Of a stretch of 64,000 nt of DNA, positions 26,274 through 34,864 are shown piece after piece. Location: NCBI RefSeq assembly GCF_005121165.3, contig NZ_CP034413.3:1426001-1490000 (forward strand), written 5' to 3'. Position numbers and translations under genes: made by a program. Position 1 is the stretch's first letter. Each line of letters starts with the position of its first letter. The notes under the pieces were generated by a model that was given only the letters and a program-made list of their open reading frames with translations, searched no databases and was not told the DNA's origin. The stretch is from Dysosmobacter welbionis. GTDB lineage: Bacteria; Bacillota; Clostridia; Oscillospirales; Oscillospiraceae.

Positions 26274-26688
26274 TTTTCAGTTCATCCTCTATGATATTCC
26301 GGTAGGTCTGCGGGTGGTCTGCCACCGCCGGTTTCAAAAACGGGTGTGCTTGATTGCCCCTTGTCCAATGCCAGTTGCCCTGTGCGTCCTGGTACACCCA
26401 CGGCGTGGGCCGTCCGCCTCCGCCCTCCGCATAAATGCCGGTGCCTAATTCCTGGTAAACGCCGTATTCGACGTTCGTCCCGACGTAAGCGGCCATTTCA
26501 TCTTCAGAAACTGCGTGTGAAATGCCGTTTCTAAGCCGCCCAGTGTCAACCGGGGCAAGGTCCTTTGCATACCCTTCCGCCTCCATCCCGCAGCGCTCCA
26601 AGGCCCGCAGGCAAGCCGCGCGAAACGCTTCTCCCACCTGGGCGGAGTTGTTTACAACGTCAATTCGCATTTCGCTGTTATTCGCCAC
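26266..26688 (-). CDS. HK97 gp10-family head-tail protein
   Basis: 140 residues. VDTGRLRNGISHAV, VGTNVEYGVYQELGTG and AHPFLKPAV are signature segments of HK97 gp10-type head-tail joining proteins. It lies between the minor head protein and the scaffold; the order is slightly unusual, as gp10 normally follows the capsid. Confidence 0.85.
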   Translation of the reverse strand: MANNSEMRIDVVNNSAQVGEAFRAACLRALERCGMEAEGYAKDLAPVDTGRLRNGISHAVSEDEMAAYVGTNVEYGVYQELGTGIYAEGGGGRPTPWVYQDAQGNWHWTRGNQAHPFLKPAVADHPQTYRNIIEDELKNG

Positions 26689-27697
26689 GGCTTTTCACCC
26701 ACTCTTCCCATTCGGAATAGGTCATTTCGTTCACCAACACATAGCGCCCATCCGGCCCTTTTACTCGCATTTGACGAGGTTCTGCCTCTATTCCCTCTTT
26801 TTCGACGGTTCTCATGCTGCACCGGCAGTTATACAGATCACCGGGCTTTGCGCCTTGCGGGTCTCCCGGGAACATCATTTCGCTCCCCAGGTCAGACACA
26901 AAGGGCTTGTCATAGTCAACGGTTTTCCCGTCCAGCATGGCGTGACTGTGACGGGTCCTGTTATCCTTAGTCGCTATCCACCGTTTTCTAACCTTGATCC
27001 CCATCTTAGCCGCCGCCACATAGCTGTCCATCCTCCCGGCGTTTTCCGCGCCTGTGACGGCGGTTCTAGCCGCTCTCACGGCGCTTGTCCGGTTCATGTC
27101 AGATATCCGGTTTTGCAGGTCATCAGCTATCTTCTTGATACTGCTGCCCTGTAAGATACTGCTTGTGACGCTTGCGGTGATCTGCTGTTTCCCATAGGCC
27201 AAGTCGATACCACGCTTGACAGCCTTTTCCGGCGGATAGTATGGCATCAAGTCTGGTTCTTCGATGATCAATCGCTTTACGGTCTGTTCGTCCCATAGTG
27301 TAAACCCCACATCACCCGCCGCTTGTTCAATCGTGTATGCGGCATAATTTCGGTTCAAGGAGTAGATCCCAGGCGTATCATCATTGACATAAGCTATTGC
27401 GGTTTCGTTTGCCTTTGTGTACCGCTCCGCAACCTTTGTGGCTAGATCATCAAACCGTTCTCCACGTCCGATCTGGTTTAAGCGCCACTGTTTATAATCT
27501 TCTTCTGTCCATTCCTTACCATTTTGAACGGTTCCGATCAGCTTTTTCATCTGTTCGTCCCGTTCTTGGAAGCGTTCAAAGTAGTCGATGACTGTTTTTT
27601 CAAGGTCATCCCAGGCTTCCCAGTAGACCCTCGCTATTCTCCGTTCCAGCCGTTCCAGTTCCTGATCCGTCCACTGGTGCCCCAGGTCTGTTGGCAT
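26678..27697 (-). CDS. Minor head protein (SPP1 gp7 / Mu gpF-like)
   Basis: 339 residues. A helical N-terminal half is followed by the Mu F-like domain with ARTAVTGAENAGRMDSYVAA, KRWIATKDNRTRHSHAMLDG and a Cys pair in DLYNCRCSM. Such proteins ride with the portal in the capsid and may enter the cell with DNA. The start overlaps the portal gene end. Confidence 0.88.
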   Translation of the reverse strand: MPTDLGHQWTDQELERLERRIARVYWEAWDDLEKTVIDYFERFQERDEQMKKLIGTVQNGKEWTEEDYKQWRLNQIGRGERFDDLATKVAERYTKANETAIAYVNDDTPGIYSLNRNYAAYTIEQAAGDVGFTLWDEQTVKRLIIEEPDLMPYYPPEKAVKRGIDLAYGKQQITASVTSSILQGSSIKKIADDLQNRISDMNRTSAVRAARTAVTGAENAGRMDSYVAAAKMGIKVRKRWIATKDNRTRHSHAMLDGKTVDYDKPFVSDLGSEMMFPGDPQGAKPGDLYNCRCSMRTVEKEGIEAEPRQMRVKGPDGRYVLVNEMTYSEWEEWVKSRGE

Positions 27698-29054
27698 TAT
27701 TCGTCACCCCCAGCCTGTCCATTGCTTCGGCATCTTTCCGCTCCAAAATGTCATCTACCTCATCGTTTGTCAGCCAAGGCAAATGACGGAGAATGGCTTC
27801 AGAGTCCAAATAAGTAGCCGCAGTCATGACCATCTGCGTTTCTTCAAGTTGGTTTGCAATGCGGTTCCACTGGAAAGACGGCGTGTCGTCAATGTCAAGC
27901 AAAGCCAGCAGCTTCCCGATAAAGTCCCGGATGTAATACTCAAAATCTCCGCATTTATCGTCTTGGCTTTGATATCCCATTCGGATGGCCGTGGCGGTCA
28001 GGTTCCCGCTCATGATCTTATCCATGTCCACAAGCTGGAAATCCTCGTACAGGTCACTCCGCAGCCTTGTAAGCATGGCCTCCCGCGCCTGGTATGGAAC
28101 GTCCAGTGTATGAGCCTCTGCCCCGCCTCCGTCGTCGCTGTCCACCGTTGCGGCTCTCAATGTCCGCATCCTATCGAGGAACCGGGCGATGTCTACGTCA
28201 TCCATGCCGCCGGAGTTTTTCAAAACCCAGTAAATGCCGCTGGAATCGTCAATTTCGTTGGCAAGCCCAGACTTAACGAAATCGTAACAGTCAATGGACT
28301 CCCGAATTCCAACCAACTCACTTTGACGAAGATCATTGGCATACATGGGAATGATCGGAAATCCAGGGTAATTGTCGCCGCTCTCCACAGTTTCCCCGTC
28401 CACTTCTGACCGGCGGATCGTCTGCCGATAGGGGCGCTTGTCTTGGCTTACCTGTATGTCTTCGCCTTTACGCTGGATGTACTCTGTGTATCCGTCCAGC
28501 TCATAGAGGGTATAACGTTTCGTTTGTGTCTCTTCCAGGCTCCAATAGCGAATTCCGGCCTTTAGAAAACCATCGTCCTGGTCGTACAGCGGTACAAATC
28601 CTGGCTCATTCGGAGTATCAGCGTAGCTAAAAACTTCAAGATGGTCATAGTTCCAGAAGCCAAACGCCACCTTGTCCACCATGGCTTTCTTAGCCATTTG
28701 GGACAGTCTGCTATCAAATGTCTCTCCAAGCCGCTCTTTCGTGCCATCCTGCTCGAAGGTAACGCCATTAGAAAGCACATACTGCACCTGCTGAATGACA
28801 AACCGCCGAAAAAACAGGGTTTTTAGCTTGTAGTTCGCAGAAAACAGATCAGGATAAGCCTGCCCGTTGGCTTTGTACAGGAATTTCTGGAACTTCTCAA
28901 TGGTCAGGTTGTGCTTTGCATAGTACGCCTCCGCAGCAGCGGCAATCTTATAATCATCGCTGGAAGTATGGTCCTGAACGGCTCCCCGCACGAATTCCAT
29001 GCGGTCTTTTTCGTTCTCACCCACCGCCAGCAGGTCTTGATATGTCCTCAACAT
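27606..29054 (-). CDS. Portal protein (SPP1-like)
   Basis: 482 residues from MLRTYQDLLAVGENEKD; GGAGGTGAG precedes this ATG and overlaps the terminase stop. It contains the portal pattern of an N-terminal helical part, a conserved YQAREAMLTRL... FQLVDMDK central clip/stem, and a C-terminal crown. Twelve copies form the DNA entry channel. It overlaps the next gene by 92 bp. Confidence 0.9.
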   Translation of the reverse strand: MLRTYQDLLAVGENEKDRMEFVRGAVQDHTSSDDYKIAAAAEAYYAKHNLTIEKFQKFLYKANGQAYPDLFSANYKLKTLFFRRFVIQQVQYVLSNGVTFEQDGTKERLGETFDSRLSQMAKKAMVDKVAFGFWNYDHLEVFSYADTPNEPGFVPLYDQDDGFLKAGIRYWSLEETQTKRYTLYELDGYTEYIQRKGEDIQVSQDKRPYRQTIRRSEVDGETVESGDNYPGFPIIPMYANDLRQSELVGIRESIDCYDFVKSGLANEIDDSSGIYWVLKNSGGMDDVDIARFLDRMRTLRAATVDSDDGGGAEAHTLDVPYQAREAMLTRLRSDLYEDFQLVDMDKIMSGNLTATAIRMGYQSQDDKCGDFEYYIRDFIGKLLALLDIDDTPSFQWNRIANQLEETQMVMTAATYLDSEAILRHLPWLTNDEVDDILERKDAEAMDRLGVTNNANRPGAPVDGSGTGTAGTENSEGLLGSLG

Positions 29055-29055
29055 C

Positions 29056-30333
29056 TCACCTCCGTGCATAAAGAGGTATGTAAGTATTTTTTGCCTGTTG
29101 CCCAGGCCGTCTCCAGATTGGCTCCGTAGCATAGCGGACGGCGTCAATATGGTGGTTGTCTCTATCAGGATATCCGCTGATAATGTCGCCGTCTTTCGTC
29201 CGCTCGTATTCGTATTCCATAAACTCCTCGCAGGTATCCGGACAGCGCTTTGGGTCAATCACAATAGATTTCAGGGATTGCAGCCACTTCATGGAATACT
29301 CCACACTTCCAGGCCCTTTAATAGCACCCGTGCAGTGCAGGCCGAATTTCTTATAGTCCGCTACACTTTTCGGCTCCGCGCTGTCTGCAACAATGCGGTC
29401 CTCTCTGGTCAAGCCCTTTTCAAGGAGTAGATTTGCCGTTTCTTGGTTGCCCATCTTGTTTCGAGTCAGCTCATCGAAGATATACAGCACACGCCGTGCC
29501 GCGTCATAATGGCAGCGATTGAATGCCCACGGGTCCGGGAAATATCCCCAGTCCACGCCGTTGCAAATCCGGTCAAATGCGGAAACTTCTTCGTCTGTCA
29601 GCTCTCGAACGTCGATATTTTCAAAGACATTCCCGCCCGTACCAACCGGAATCCCGAGATATTCATGCTGATATGCCCGCTCGTCCGTTTCTTTGAGGTA
29701 TTCCGCTTCTCGCAGGAACTGTTCCCCCAACCACTCTGGCGGGGCTTCCAAGTATGTGGATTTATGACACAGCCTGTCCGCTCTCTCTTCAAGGCTATCT
29801 TTGTTTGCCCAGTTGTCCCGGCTGATCGGCGGGTTGTAGCTCTCGAAGTTCCAGAACTTAGAGCCGCCACGCATTGTGGATTGAAGAATGGTTCGGATTT
29901 CCGCCCGCCCTGCAAACTGATCCTTTTCCTCAAAGTGGGTGACGGCGATATATCCGAAAGGCACCTTGATAGACTTGATCTTCATGGGGTCATCAGCGCC
30001 ACGAAACATAATCTTCTGTCCTGTCGGCTTATAAATCAGTTCCATCGGCTGGACCTTAGCTTCCCAATAGTCCGCCATTCCAAGTTCGCCAATGGCCCAC
30101 AGATATTGAGCATATACGCTGTCTCGAATGGTGTTTGCAACCTTGCGCAGGACCAGCGCATGTGTCCCTTTATTGGTCAGTAGAATCAACGGAACAAGGA
30201 GCGAAACGCAAGATGACTTCAGAGAGCCGCGCCCACCAGACAGATCATAATGAGTGTGGCCATGTTGGAACACATCTCGAGCAAGCAAGTGGAACGCTGG
30301 GCCAAGGACTGTTGACAATCTGATTTCAGACAT
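29056..30333 (-). CDS. Terminase large subunit (PBSX/SPP1 type)
   Basis: 425 residues. Walker A GGRGSLKS (residues 33-40), Walker B-like YIAVTHFEE and the C-terminal nuclease Asp residues (NGVDWGYFPD, VADSAEPKS, DRDNHHIDAVRYA) are visible. It powers DNA packaging and makes the genome cuts. Family membership suggests headful packaging; the start overlaps the small-subunit gene end. Confidence 0.95.
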   Translation of the reverse strand: MSEIRLSTVLGPAFHLLARDVFQHGHTHYDLSGGRGSLKSSCVSLLVPLILLTNKGTHALVLRKVANTIRDSVYAQYLWAIGELGMADYWEAKVQPMELIYKPTGQKIMFRGADDPMKIKSIKVPFGYIAVTHFEEKDQFAGRAEIRTILQSTMRGGSKFWNFESYNPPISRDNWANKDSLEERADRLCHKSTYLEAPPEWLGEQFLREAEYLKETDERAYQHEYLGIPVGTGGNVFENIDVRELTDEEVSAFDRICNGVDWGYFPDPWAFNRCHYDAARRVLYIFDELTRNKMGNQETANLLLEKGLTREDRIVADSAEPKSVADYKKFGLHCTGAIKGPGSVEYSMKWLQSLKSIVIDPKRCPDTCEEFMEYEYERTKDGDIISGYPDRDNHHIDAVRYATEPIWRRPGQQAKNTYIPLYARR

Positions 30334-30673
30334 CGATTACCACCTTAACCTCGTCCTCCGTTTTACTTTGGTCTCCCAGCAGGTCAAACAGCACCTTTGC
30401 CGCCTTGGCGTCTCCTTTAGCGGCCTTGATGGACAGCCCGGCGATGATCGCCATTTGGTTGTCCACATCCTCTGGGGCAACGCCATCTTTGGCTAATTTG
30501 TTCCATGCTCTTTTGTCGGAAACCGGCAGAGACAGGTATAATTCCGCCGCTTCTCTCAGGCTTTTCTTGCGTCGGCGGGCTTCGCCGGATGCACGACCGC
30601 CTTCTCGGCCCAGCTCTCTGGCTTCCTTCTGGCTTCTCTGGTCCATCGGTATAAGGTTCTGTTCATTCGGCAT
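30326..30673 (-). CDS. Putative terminase small subunit
   Basis: 115 residues. The N-terminal basic segment (REGGRASGEARRRKKS) is DNA-binding-like; the rest is helical (LSVSDKRAW... KVLFDLLGDQSK). Position directly before terL with an 8-bp overlap is the evidence for the assignment. Confidence 0.7.
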   Translation of the reverse strand: MPNEQNLIPMDQRSQKEARELGREGGRASGEARRRKKSLREAAELYLSLPVSDKRAWNKLAKDGVAPEDVDNQMAIIAGLSIKAAKGDAKAAKVLFDLLGDQSKTEDEVKVVIDV

Positions 30674-30688
30674 ATCACCTCACCTACT

Positions 30689-30892
30689 TCAAATACTCTT
30701 CAAACAGCCTCCTGAACAGCACTCTGGCCTCGTCAGGGTTATCTCGTGTCCTTTCATCCATCCCAGAAAATCCGCCCACAGCGCGTCTGAGCGGGCTTTA
30801 CGGGCTTCCAGGTCTTGGTCAAACTGTCCCGGATTGTATCCGTACTTGCTGGACACTTCTCCAATACGATGACGCTTTATCTTTGTTTGCAT
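30689..30892 (-). CDS. Small phage protein upstream of terS
   Basis: 67 residues from MQTKIKRHRIGEVSSKYGY, ending with a Cys-rich RPECCSGGCLK. Ribosome site is weak; an upstream in-frame ATG is possible. Function unknown. Confidence 0.5.
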   Translation of the reverse strand: MQTKIKRHRIGEVSSKYGYNPGQFDQDLEARKARSDALWADFLGWMKGHEITLTRPECCSGGCLKSI

Positions 30893-31009
30893 CCCCGATC
30901 CCGTCCCTCCCATCTTTTCAGCGAGACAGGCACGCCCTATTTGGCGCCGCATGGAGGGCGCGACCCTCCGGCCCTGATCGTGGGCTGATACGCTCGTGCG
31001 GCATATTTG

Positions 31010-31135
31010 AAGGGAGTCCCCCGGCAGGAAACGTACAAGAGAGGTACTCCTTTCCGTTTAATATCTGCTCACTAGATACCCTGCCGGGGGAGTGGGTTGT
31101 CCTTTGGGCCGTGGTTGGTCACAGCCCGAAAGGGG
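31010..31135 (-). other. Structured non-coding leader of the packaging operon
   Basis: CCCCCGGCAGG (31018-31028) pairs perfectly with CCTGCCGGGGG (31080-31090). Inside are two smaller stems (AAACG/CGTTT at 31029-31059; TATCT/AGATA at 31062-31078), which makes a three-way junction. A fourth stem (CCTTTGGGC / GCCCGAAAGG) follows at 31101-31133. No convincing gene covers 30,900-31,220. It could be a leader RNA (antitermination or attenuation) or a pac region. Confidence 0.5.
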
Positions 31136-31223
31136 AGGAAAAAGAAGGAGCATGGGGAAGTCACTCCCTCATGCTCCATTGTCGCATAAGTTCAACTGGC
31201 AATTCCTCAAAAAGGAGGAATTT

Positions 31224-31469
31224 TCAAATTTTCTTATGAGACGATAAAGGTTTAACTACGCATGGATAGTCTGTTCGTCCAAGTAAGTAATCTGTTGACA
31301 CTTCAAAATAATCAGCTATTGCCTCCAGAGCGTCCGTCCCTGGTTTTCTGTTCCCAAGTTCATACCTTCTGATTTGGTCAGACGATATCCCGCACAGCTC
31401 GGAAAGCTTGTATCTGCTCAGCCTGTTTCTTTCCCTTAACCGCCTAAGCCGTTCCGGGAACTCATTCAC
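31224..31469 (-). CDS. XRE-family HTH phage regulator
   Basis: 81 residues with a complete helix-turn-helix (RLSRYKLSELCGISSDQIRRYELGNRKPG) and the YLLGRTDYP ending common in Cro/CI-type proteins. It overlaps the preceding NUMOD-like gene. It sits at the early/late boundary, so it may control the structural operon. Confidence 0.8.
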   Translation of the reverse strand: MNEFPERLRRLRERNRLSRYKLSELCGISSDQIRRYELGNRKPGTDALEAIADYFEVSTDYLLGRTDYPCVVKPLSSHKKI

Positions 31470-31641
31470 CGGGCATCTCTCCTTTCCTGTACCACTTCAT
31501 GCCGGCGCATCGCCAAGATGTATTGCAGGCCACGGATATTTGACTCCTGGCAACTCCAAGGGCCTCTGCGGCGGCTTTTTCAGACGGGTATTCAGTAACG
31601 GTCCCATCATTGCTGACAGATACCACCGGCTTAGCTGGCAT
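31462..31641 (-). CDS. NUMOD1-like DNA-binding protein
   Basis: 59 residues: VVSVSNDGTVTEYPSEKAAAEALGVARSQISVACN... MKWYRKGE, the NUMOD1/IENR-type pattern found as DNA-recognition modules of homing enzymes. It stands alone without nuclease domain. Overlaps the next gene by 8 bp. Confidence 0.65.
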   Translation of the reverse strand: MPAKPVVSVSNDGTVTEYPSEKAAAEALGVARSQISVACNTSWRCAGMKWYRKGEMPGE

Positions 31642-31942
31642 CGTCCACCTCCGCCAATGCGTTAAACTCGTCTCTGTTAAGCGGCTCTGTCGGTCTTTCC
31701 TGCGGTGCTAATCCTCGGACCCGCAACGCCGTTAAAATCGCATCCGTGTTAAGCCCCAAGAAAGTTGATAGCTGCCGCATGGAGTACCCCTCTGCGCGTT
31801 TGAGCGATATCCACTCCCATTGCGCATCAGAATACATATCACCAGGGAAATGGTATCTACGAACCATCCATATCCTCCTTCTTAATCCACCACCGTCCTG
31901 CTCCGCTTCGATGGGGGCGGAGATGCGGGTCCAGTCAGGCAT
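31631..31942 (-). CDS. Phage HTH protein
   Basis: 103 residues from an ATG overlapping the preceding stop and preceded by GGAGGTGCTGG; an internal ATG at 31867 also has a strong GAAGGAGGATATGG, so a 78-residue form starting MVRRYHFPGDMYSDAQ is possible. The region YSDAQWEWISLKRAEGYSMRQLSTFLGLNTDAILTAL is an HTH. Role unknown. Confidence 0.55.
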   Translation of the reverse strand: MPDWTRISAPIEAEQDGGGLRRRIWMVRRYHFPGDMYSDAQWEWISLKRAEGYSMRQLSTFLGLNTDAILTALRVRGLAPQERPTEPLNRDEFNALAEVDDAS

Positions 31943-32333
31943 TTCCAGCACCTCCGATGATCTCGTCAAGGGTATATACATGACCCTTTTCAACAGACGG
32001 GAACAGATGTCTGGTGATTACTTCTCTCTGAAAATATGTGCCGTCTACAATTTCCAGGCACTGCGTCCATGCACCATCGTATTTTATTGCATTGATCTCC
32101 GGGAGCAAAACTTTGATTGCCTTCGCCCTCTCCACCTCCTGCTCGGTGAAGCGGGGCTTGCAGATGATGCAATCAGCGTTATTGATAATGTAACAAAGTT
32201 CTCCGGAGGTCACTTCTCCACCATGTGCATTTCTGATCTCTCCATCTGTACCGACAAAATAACTTTTCGGCTCATCAAATGGGAAGTCATTAAACTGGAA
32301 GTTCTGGTTTACCTCAACCCCAGCACCTCGCAA
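31935..32333 (-). CDS. Phage early protein, unknown function
   Basis: 132 residues; the only in-frame start is a TTG at 32333. Contains a CIIC Cys pair and EVERAKAIKVLLPEINAIKY. It overlaps its neighbours on both sides, as do most genes of this small-protein array. Confidence 0.5.
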   Translation of the reverse strand: MRGAGVEVNQNFQFNDFPFDEPKSYFVGTDGEIRNAHGGEVTSGELCYIINNADCIICKPRFTEQEVERAKAIKVLLPEINAIKYDGAWTQCLEIVDGTYFQREVITRHLFPSVEKGHVYTLDEIIGGAGNA

Positions 32334-32608
32334 ATTCTCGGTTTGTCCATGTTGGCCTCCAAACTTTCACCTTTGCTATCATTTTTTGTAAGTACATTTC
32401 CATCTTCCACCACCTCATAGCCCATCAGGCGAGCGGCTTCGTGAGGGTTGGCTCTTACGTATTCATGACACGGCCTCTTTGTCCCTGCGTATTGCTGCAC
32501 GGGTTCCCGAATCTCGCAATAGTCGCAATCTTCTTTGCTATCGCAAAACTGCGCTAATGCCTGTTCAATGGTAAGTGCGACTTCGCCCGTCTTACTCCGA
32601 AACTTCAT
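32309..32608 (-). CDS. Phage early protein with Cys cluster
   Basis: 99 residues from MKFRSKTGEV, AAGGAGGCCGACC upstream. A CDSKEDCDYC cluster with a later Cys-His (RPCHEY) may bind zinc. YVRANPHEAARLMGYEVV resembles a sequence common in Clostridia phage early proteins. Function unknown. Confidence 0.55.
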   Translation of the reverse strand: MKFRSKTGEVALTIEQALAQFCDSKEDCDYCEIREPVQQYAGTKRPCHEYVRANPHEAARLMGYEVVEDGNVLTKNDSKGESLEANMDKPRICEVLGLR

Positions 32609-32939
32609 GGTCGGCCTCCTTGCCCATGCGGGCACCACAATGACAATATGGTTCTTCTTTTAGCTCCTCTCTTCCGCATAAGCTACAACGAAATGATGTG
32701 TATTCATGGAGAATAGGATCCCCATTCTGGTCATATTCAACTGGAATATATGTATGATGGATTTCTGGATTCCATCTCCCGTGTCGCACCGGGGCAACGT
32801 CAGCGGCGGGGATGCCTTTGATTGCTCCGCCAATATTCCAAGCCACGGTATCGCCGCAATAGTCTGCCATTCTAAGCCGATCTTCATATTCTTTCTGGCA
32901 GATGTCGAGTGCTTCCGCCCTCTCGATGTACTCCTTCAT
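32592..32939 (-). CDS. Phage early protein with C-terminal zinc ribbon
   Basis: 115 residues; AGGTGGAGAGA precedes the ATG at 32939. IPAADVAPVRHGRW followed by FRCSLCG... YCHCGARM is the pattern of a widely distributed phage zinc-ribbon protein. Function unknown. Confidence 0.6.
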   Translation of the reverse strand: MKEYIERAEALDICQKEYEDRLRMADYCGDTVAWNIGGAIKGIPAADVAPVRHGRWNPEIHHTYIPVEYDQNGDPILHEYTSFRCSLCGREELKEEPYCHCGARMGKEADHEVSE

Positions 32940-33193
32940 TCTCTCCACCTCTGTTCGTGGTCGTCTGCAATCCGTTTAATGATTTCCAGCTCTTCATCCG
33001 TCAGCGTCCGGTTCCACGCAATGGAAAAATCGCCCGTACACCGATTCGGGCAGGCCGTACACTCGCAGCGGTTGGCGTTGCTGGTATCATTCACCCTGAA
33101 TGGGCAGCTGTGGTTATAGCAGTCAGTTCTAATCCCTAATTCCCGTTCGACAAATTCAGCGGGATACATCGGCGGTATAGTTTTATTCTCCAT
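32936..33193 (-). CDS. Small Cys-rich phage protein
   Basis: 85 residues with Cys at CYNHSC and CECTACPNRC. The spacing suggests a metal site. A C-terminal helix (LTDEELEIIKRIADDHEQRW) follows. Function unknown. Confidence 0.5.
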   Translation of the reverse strand: MENKTIPPMYPAEFVERELGIRTDCYNHSCPFRVNDTSNANRCECTACPNRCTGDFSIAWNRTLTDEELEIIKRIADDHEQRWRE

Positions 33194-33572
33194 CCTGCTC
33201 CTCCAATACGGTCATATCATAGCCGCTCTCTATAAATCGGATCGTTTTTTGATGGTCGCAAGCGTTCCCGAGATAAGTGTAAATCTCTCGCATATCCTCC
33301 ACACTGAACCTAGTGTCAAGATATTGATTTATACCATTCAGGAAGAAAATATGAAGGGCTGTATTATCTACTGCACGGCGAAACGGCGTGGACTTACAAG
33401 CCGCGCGGGAAAACCACTCCAACACCTTGCACTTTACATCCAGTTCGCTCTTGCAAGTGCTGATATTGAAATACACATTTGCCTTTTGGTGGGCGATAAA
33501 CTCCCCCTGGGCGTTGATGAACCATCCAGGGAAGGAAAGCCCAAGTCTCCTAATGACTGCCCAATCAACCAT
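33183..33572 (-). CDS. Phage protein of unknown function
   Basis: 129 residues starting MVDWAVIRRLGLSFPGWF, with a DVKCKVLEWFSRAACKSTPF segment. Alpha/beta composition, no motif recognised. It overlaps the neighbouring genes at both ends. Confidence 0.55.
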   Translation of the reverse strand: MVDWAVIRRLGLSFPGWFINAQGEFIAHQKANVYFNISTCKSELDVKCKVLEWFSRAACKSTPFRRAVDNTALHIFFLNGINQYLDTRFSVEDMREIYTYLGNACDHQKTIRFIESGYDMTVLEEQDGE

Positions 33573-33690
33573 CCTGCTCCCTCCGTAGTGCGGCCTCCTC
33601 GCGGGTCAGGAAAACGGTTTTACCGCTATATTCGGTGTTGCCAATTTTGAGCCGCCATTTCCCGCCGTCAAAGTATGTCAGCCGCTTCAT
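33565..33690 (-). CDS. Very small phage protein
   Basis: 41 residues, MKRLTYFDGGKWRLKIG..., with GAGGAGGACTGAC directly before the ATG. Basic and beta-like. Function unknown. Confidence 0.5.
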   Translation of the reverse strand: MKRLTYFDGGKWRLKIGNTEYSGKTVFLTREEAALRREQDG

Positions 33691-33691
33691 G

Positions 33692-33838
33692 TCAGTCCTC
33701 CTCATACTCCGGGTGTACGCCCATGCAACAGTCAAAGCAAATCCAGCCAGTGGGAGAACATTCATCTCTCACCATCTCGCTCTGCTCATACCGTTCCCCA
33801 CAGATACCGCACTTTCGGTAGTATTTACGCTTTTTCAT
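33692..33838 (-). CDS. Very small zinc-finger-like phage protein
   Basis: 48 residues with CGICGE and CFDCCMG Cys pairs separated by 25 residues, a treble-clef-like spacing. GAGGAGGGCTGAC precedes the ATG. It overlaps the next gene by a few bases. Confidence 0.5.
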   Translation of the reverse strand: MKKRKYYRKCGICGERYEQSEMVRDECSPTGWICFDCCMGVHPEYEED

Positions 33839-33839
33839 G

Positions 33840-34103
33840 TCAGCCCTCCTCGCCGTCCCACTTCCATGCGGGGCAAAGTTTGTGCAGGTCCTCTACTGCC
33901 GCATCCCTCTCCCGCTTCATCTGATCTCTCTGATTTTCTACAATTTCAATACACCGCTTCACCTGTTCCAGCTCGGCCCGCAGCTGCTCGTTTTCGGCCC
34001 GGAGCGTGGAGAGGGTGGTGGCGCCATCAAGTGCAACGCCTCTTTTCAGGTCCTTCCCTTCAAAATATCCGTTTAGCTGCTCAATCAGCTTCTCAATGTC
34101 CAT
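33840..34103 (-). CDS. Phage coiled-coil protein
   Basis: 87 residues from MDIEKLIEQLNGYFEG; heptads in LRAENEQLRAELEQVKRCIEIVENQRDQMKRERD. The N-terminal MDIEKLIEQL is common to phage early proteins of this group. Function unknown. Confidence 0.55.
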   Translation of the reverse strand: MDIEKLIEQLNGYFEGKDLKRGVALDGATTLSTLRAENEQLRAELEQVKRCIEIVENQRDQMKRERDAAVEDLHKLCPAWKWDGEEG

Positions 34104-34306
34104 CAGGTGTCCACCTCCACTGGTTGCTTCATCCACTTCAATGCAGCTTGCCTGCACCCTTCATAAATCGGAATGTTTGGATAAGCACAGATGAAATTGC
34201 ATACTCCGCCTTTTTCATGCTCACAACACTTACAAAAGTCGGCTCTGAGAAAAATGTCCGCCAGTTCCTCGTCGCTCATGGCCCGGATTTTATCTGCGTT
34301 TGTCAT
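34103..34306 (-). CDS. Small Cys-rich phage protein
   Basis: 67 residues: MTNADKIRAMSDEELADIF... CKCCEH... CNFICAYP... CRQAALKWM. The pattern is a known small-protein type in Clostridia phages (Cys-rich, ends with a Trp-containing helix). Function unknown. Confidence 0.55.
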   Translation of the reverse strand: MTNADKIRAMSDEELADIFLRADFCKCCEHEKGGVCNFICAYPNIPIYEGCRQAALKWMKQPVEVDT

Positions 34307-34638
34307 GTTTCATCCTCTCCCTCCGGCGGGCGGCGGTAAAACACCCAATGCGGGATTTCCTTTACATTGTAAATGCTACCTGCAGGTGTGATGATATGCC
34401 CATGCTGGCACAGACACCAGTACCCGTTCCCGCCCTCGATGGGTTTGCAGGCAACCCACACAGGCTCGTCCATCTCCCGCAGTTCCTCCAGCGTCAGCGG
34501 CTCGTTCGGCGGGGTGAGGGTGGGCGTGAAGTAATCACACCCATCCGTACAGAAACAGCTTGCGTTCTGCGATTCTCGGCTCGCCCACAGCGCACATACC
34601 TTTTCGTGCAGGCACTTCTTGCAATCAAACTCTTCCAT
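34303..34638 (-). CDS. Cys-rich phage protein
   Basis: 111 residues. CKKCLHEKVC and CFCTDGC at the N-terminus suggest zinc binding. PLTLEELREMDGEPVW-like wording (here REMDEPVWV) and WVFYRRPPEGE belong to a family frequent in Firmicutes prophages. Function unknown. Confidence 0.55.
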   Translation of the reverse strand: MEEFDCKKCLHEKVCALWASRESQNASCFCTDGCDYFTPTLTPPNEPLTLEELREMDEPVWVACKPIEGGNGYWCLCQHGHIITPAGSIYNVKEIPHWVFYRRPPEGEDET

Positions 34639-34864
34639 CTTTCAGCGCCTCCTCAGTCGCAATCATCTCGATTACCGGAACAACTTCAAAGTCTCTGTCC
34701 CACGAAGAACAGCCGCTTCTAGCCTGCGCCTCAGAACGATATGTCTTGACGGATACGTCTTTTATTTCGGATATGGGACGAAAACTAAAAGCCTTTGCTA
34801 GACCGCACCAGACCTCTGTTCTGTTTTTCCGCATGACCACATAGCGCTTGCGCTCAATCCGCAT
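34625..34864 (-). CDS. Small phage protein
   Basis: 79 residues, MRIERKRYVVMRKNRTEVW..., basic, predicted beta strands followed by a helix (IEMIATEEALKDG). Overlaps both neighbours by about 12 bp. Confidence 0.5.
   Translation of the reverse strand: MRIERKRYVVMRKNRTEVWCGLAKAFSFRPISEIKDVSVKTYRSEAQARSGCSSWDRDFEVVPVIEMIATEEALKDGRV

Noticed and set aside
31010-31135. Hammerhead or other self-cleaving ribozyme
   Set aside because: The conserved CTGATGA and GAAA core elements are absent.
30883-31239. Plus-strand ORF across the structured phage leader
   Set aside because: No ribosome site, Pro/Ser/Arg-rich random-like translation, and antisense to recognised genes at its ends.
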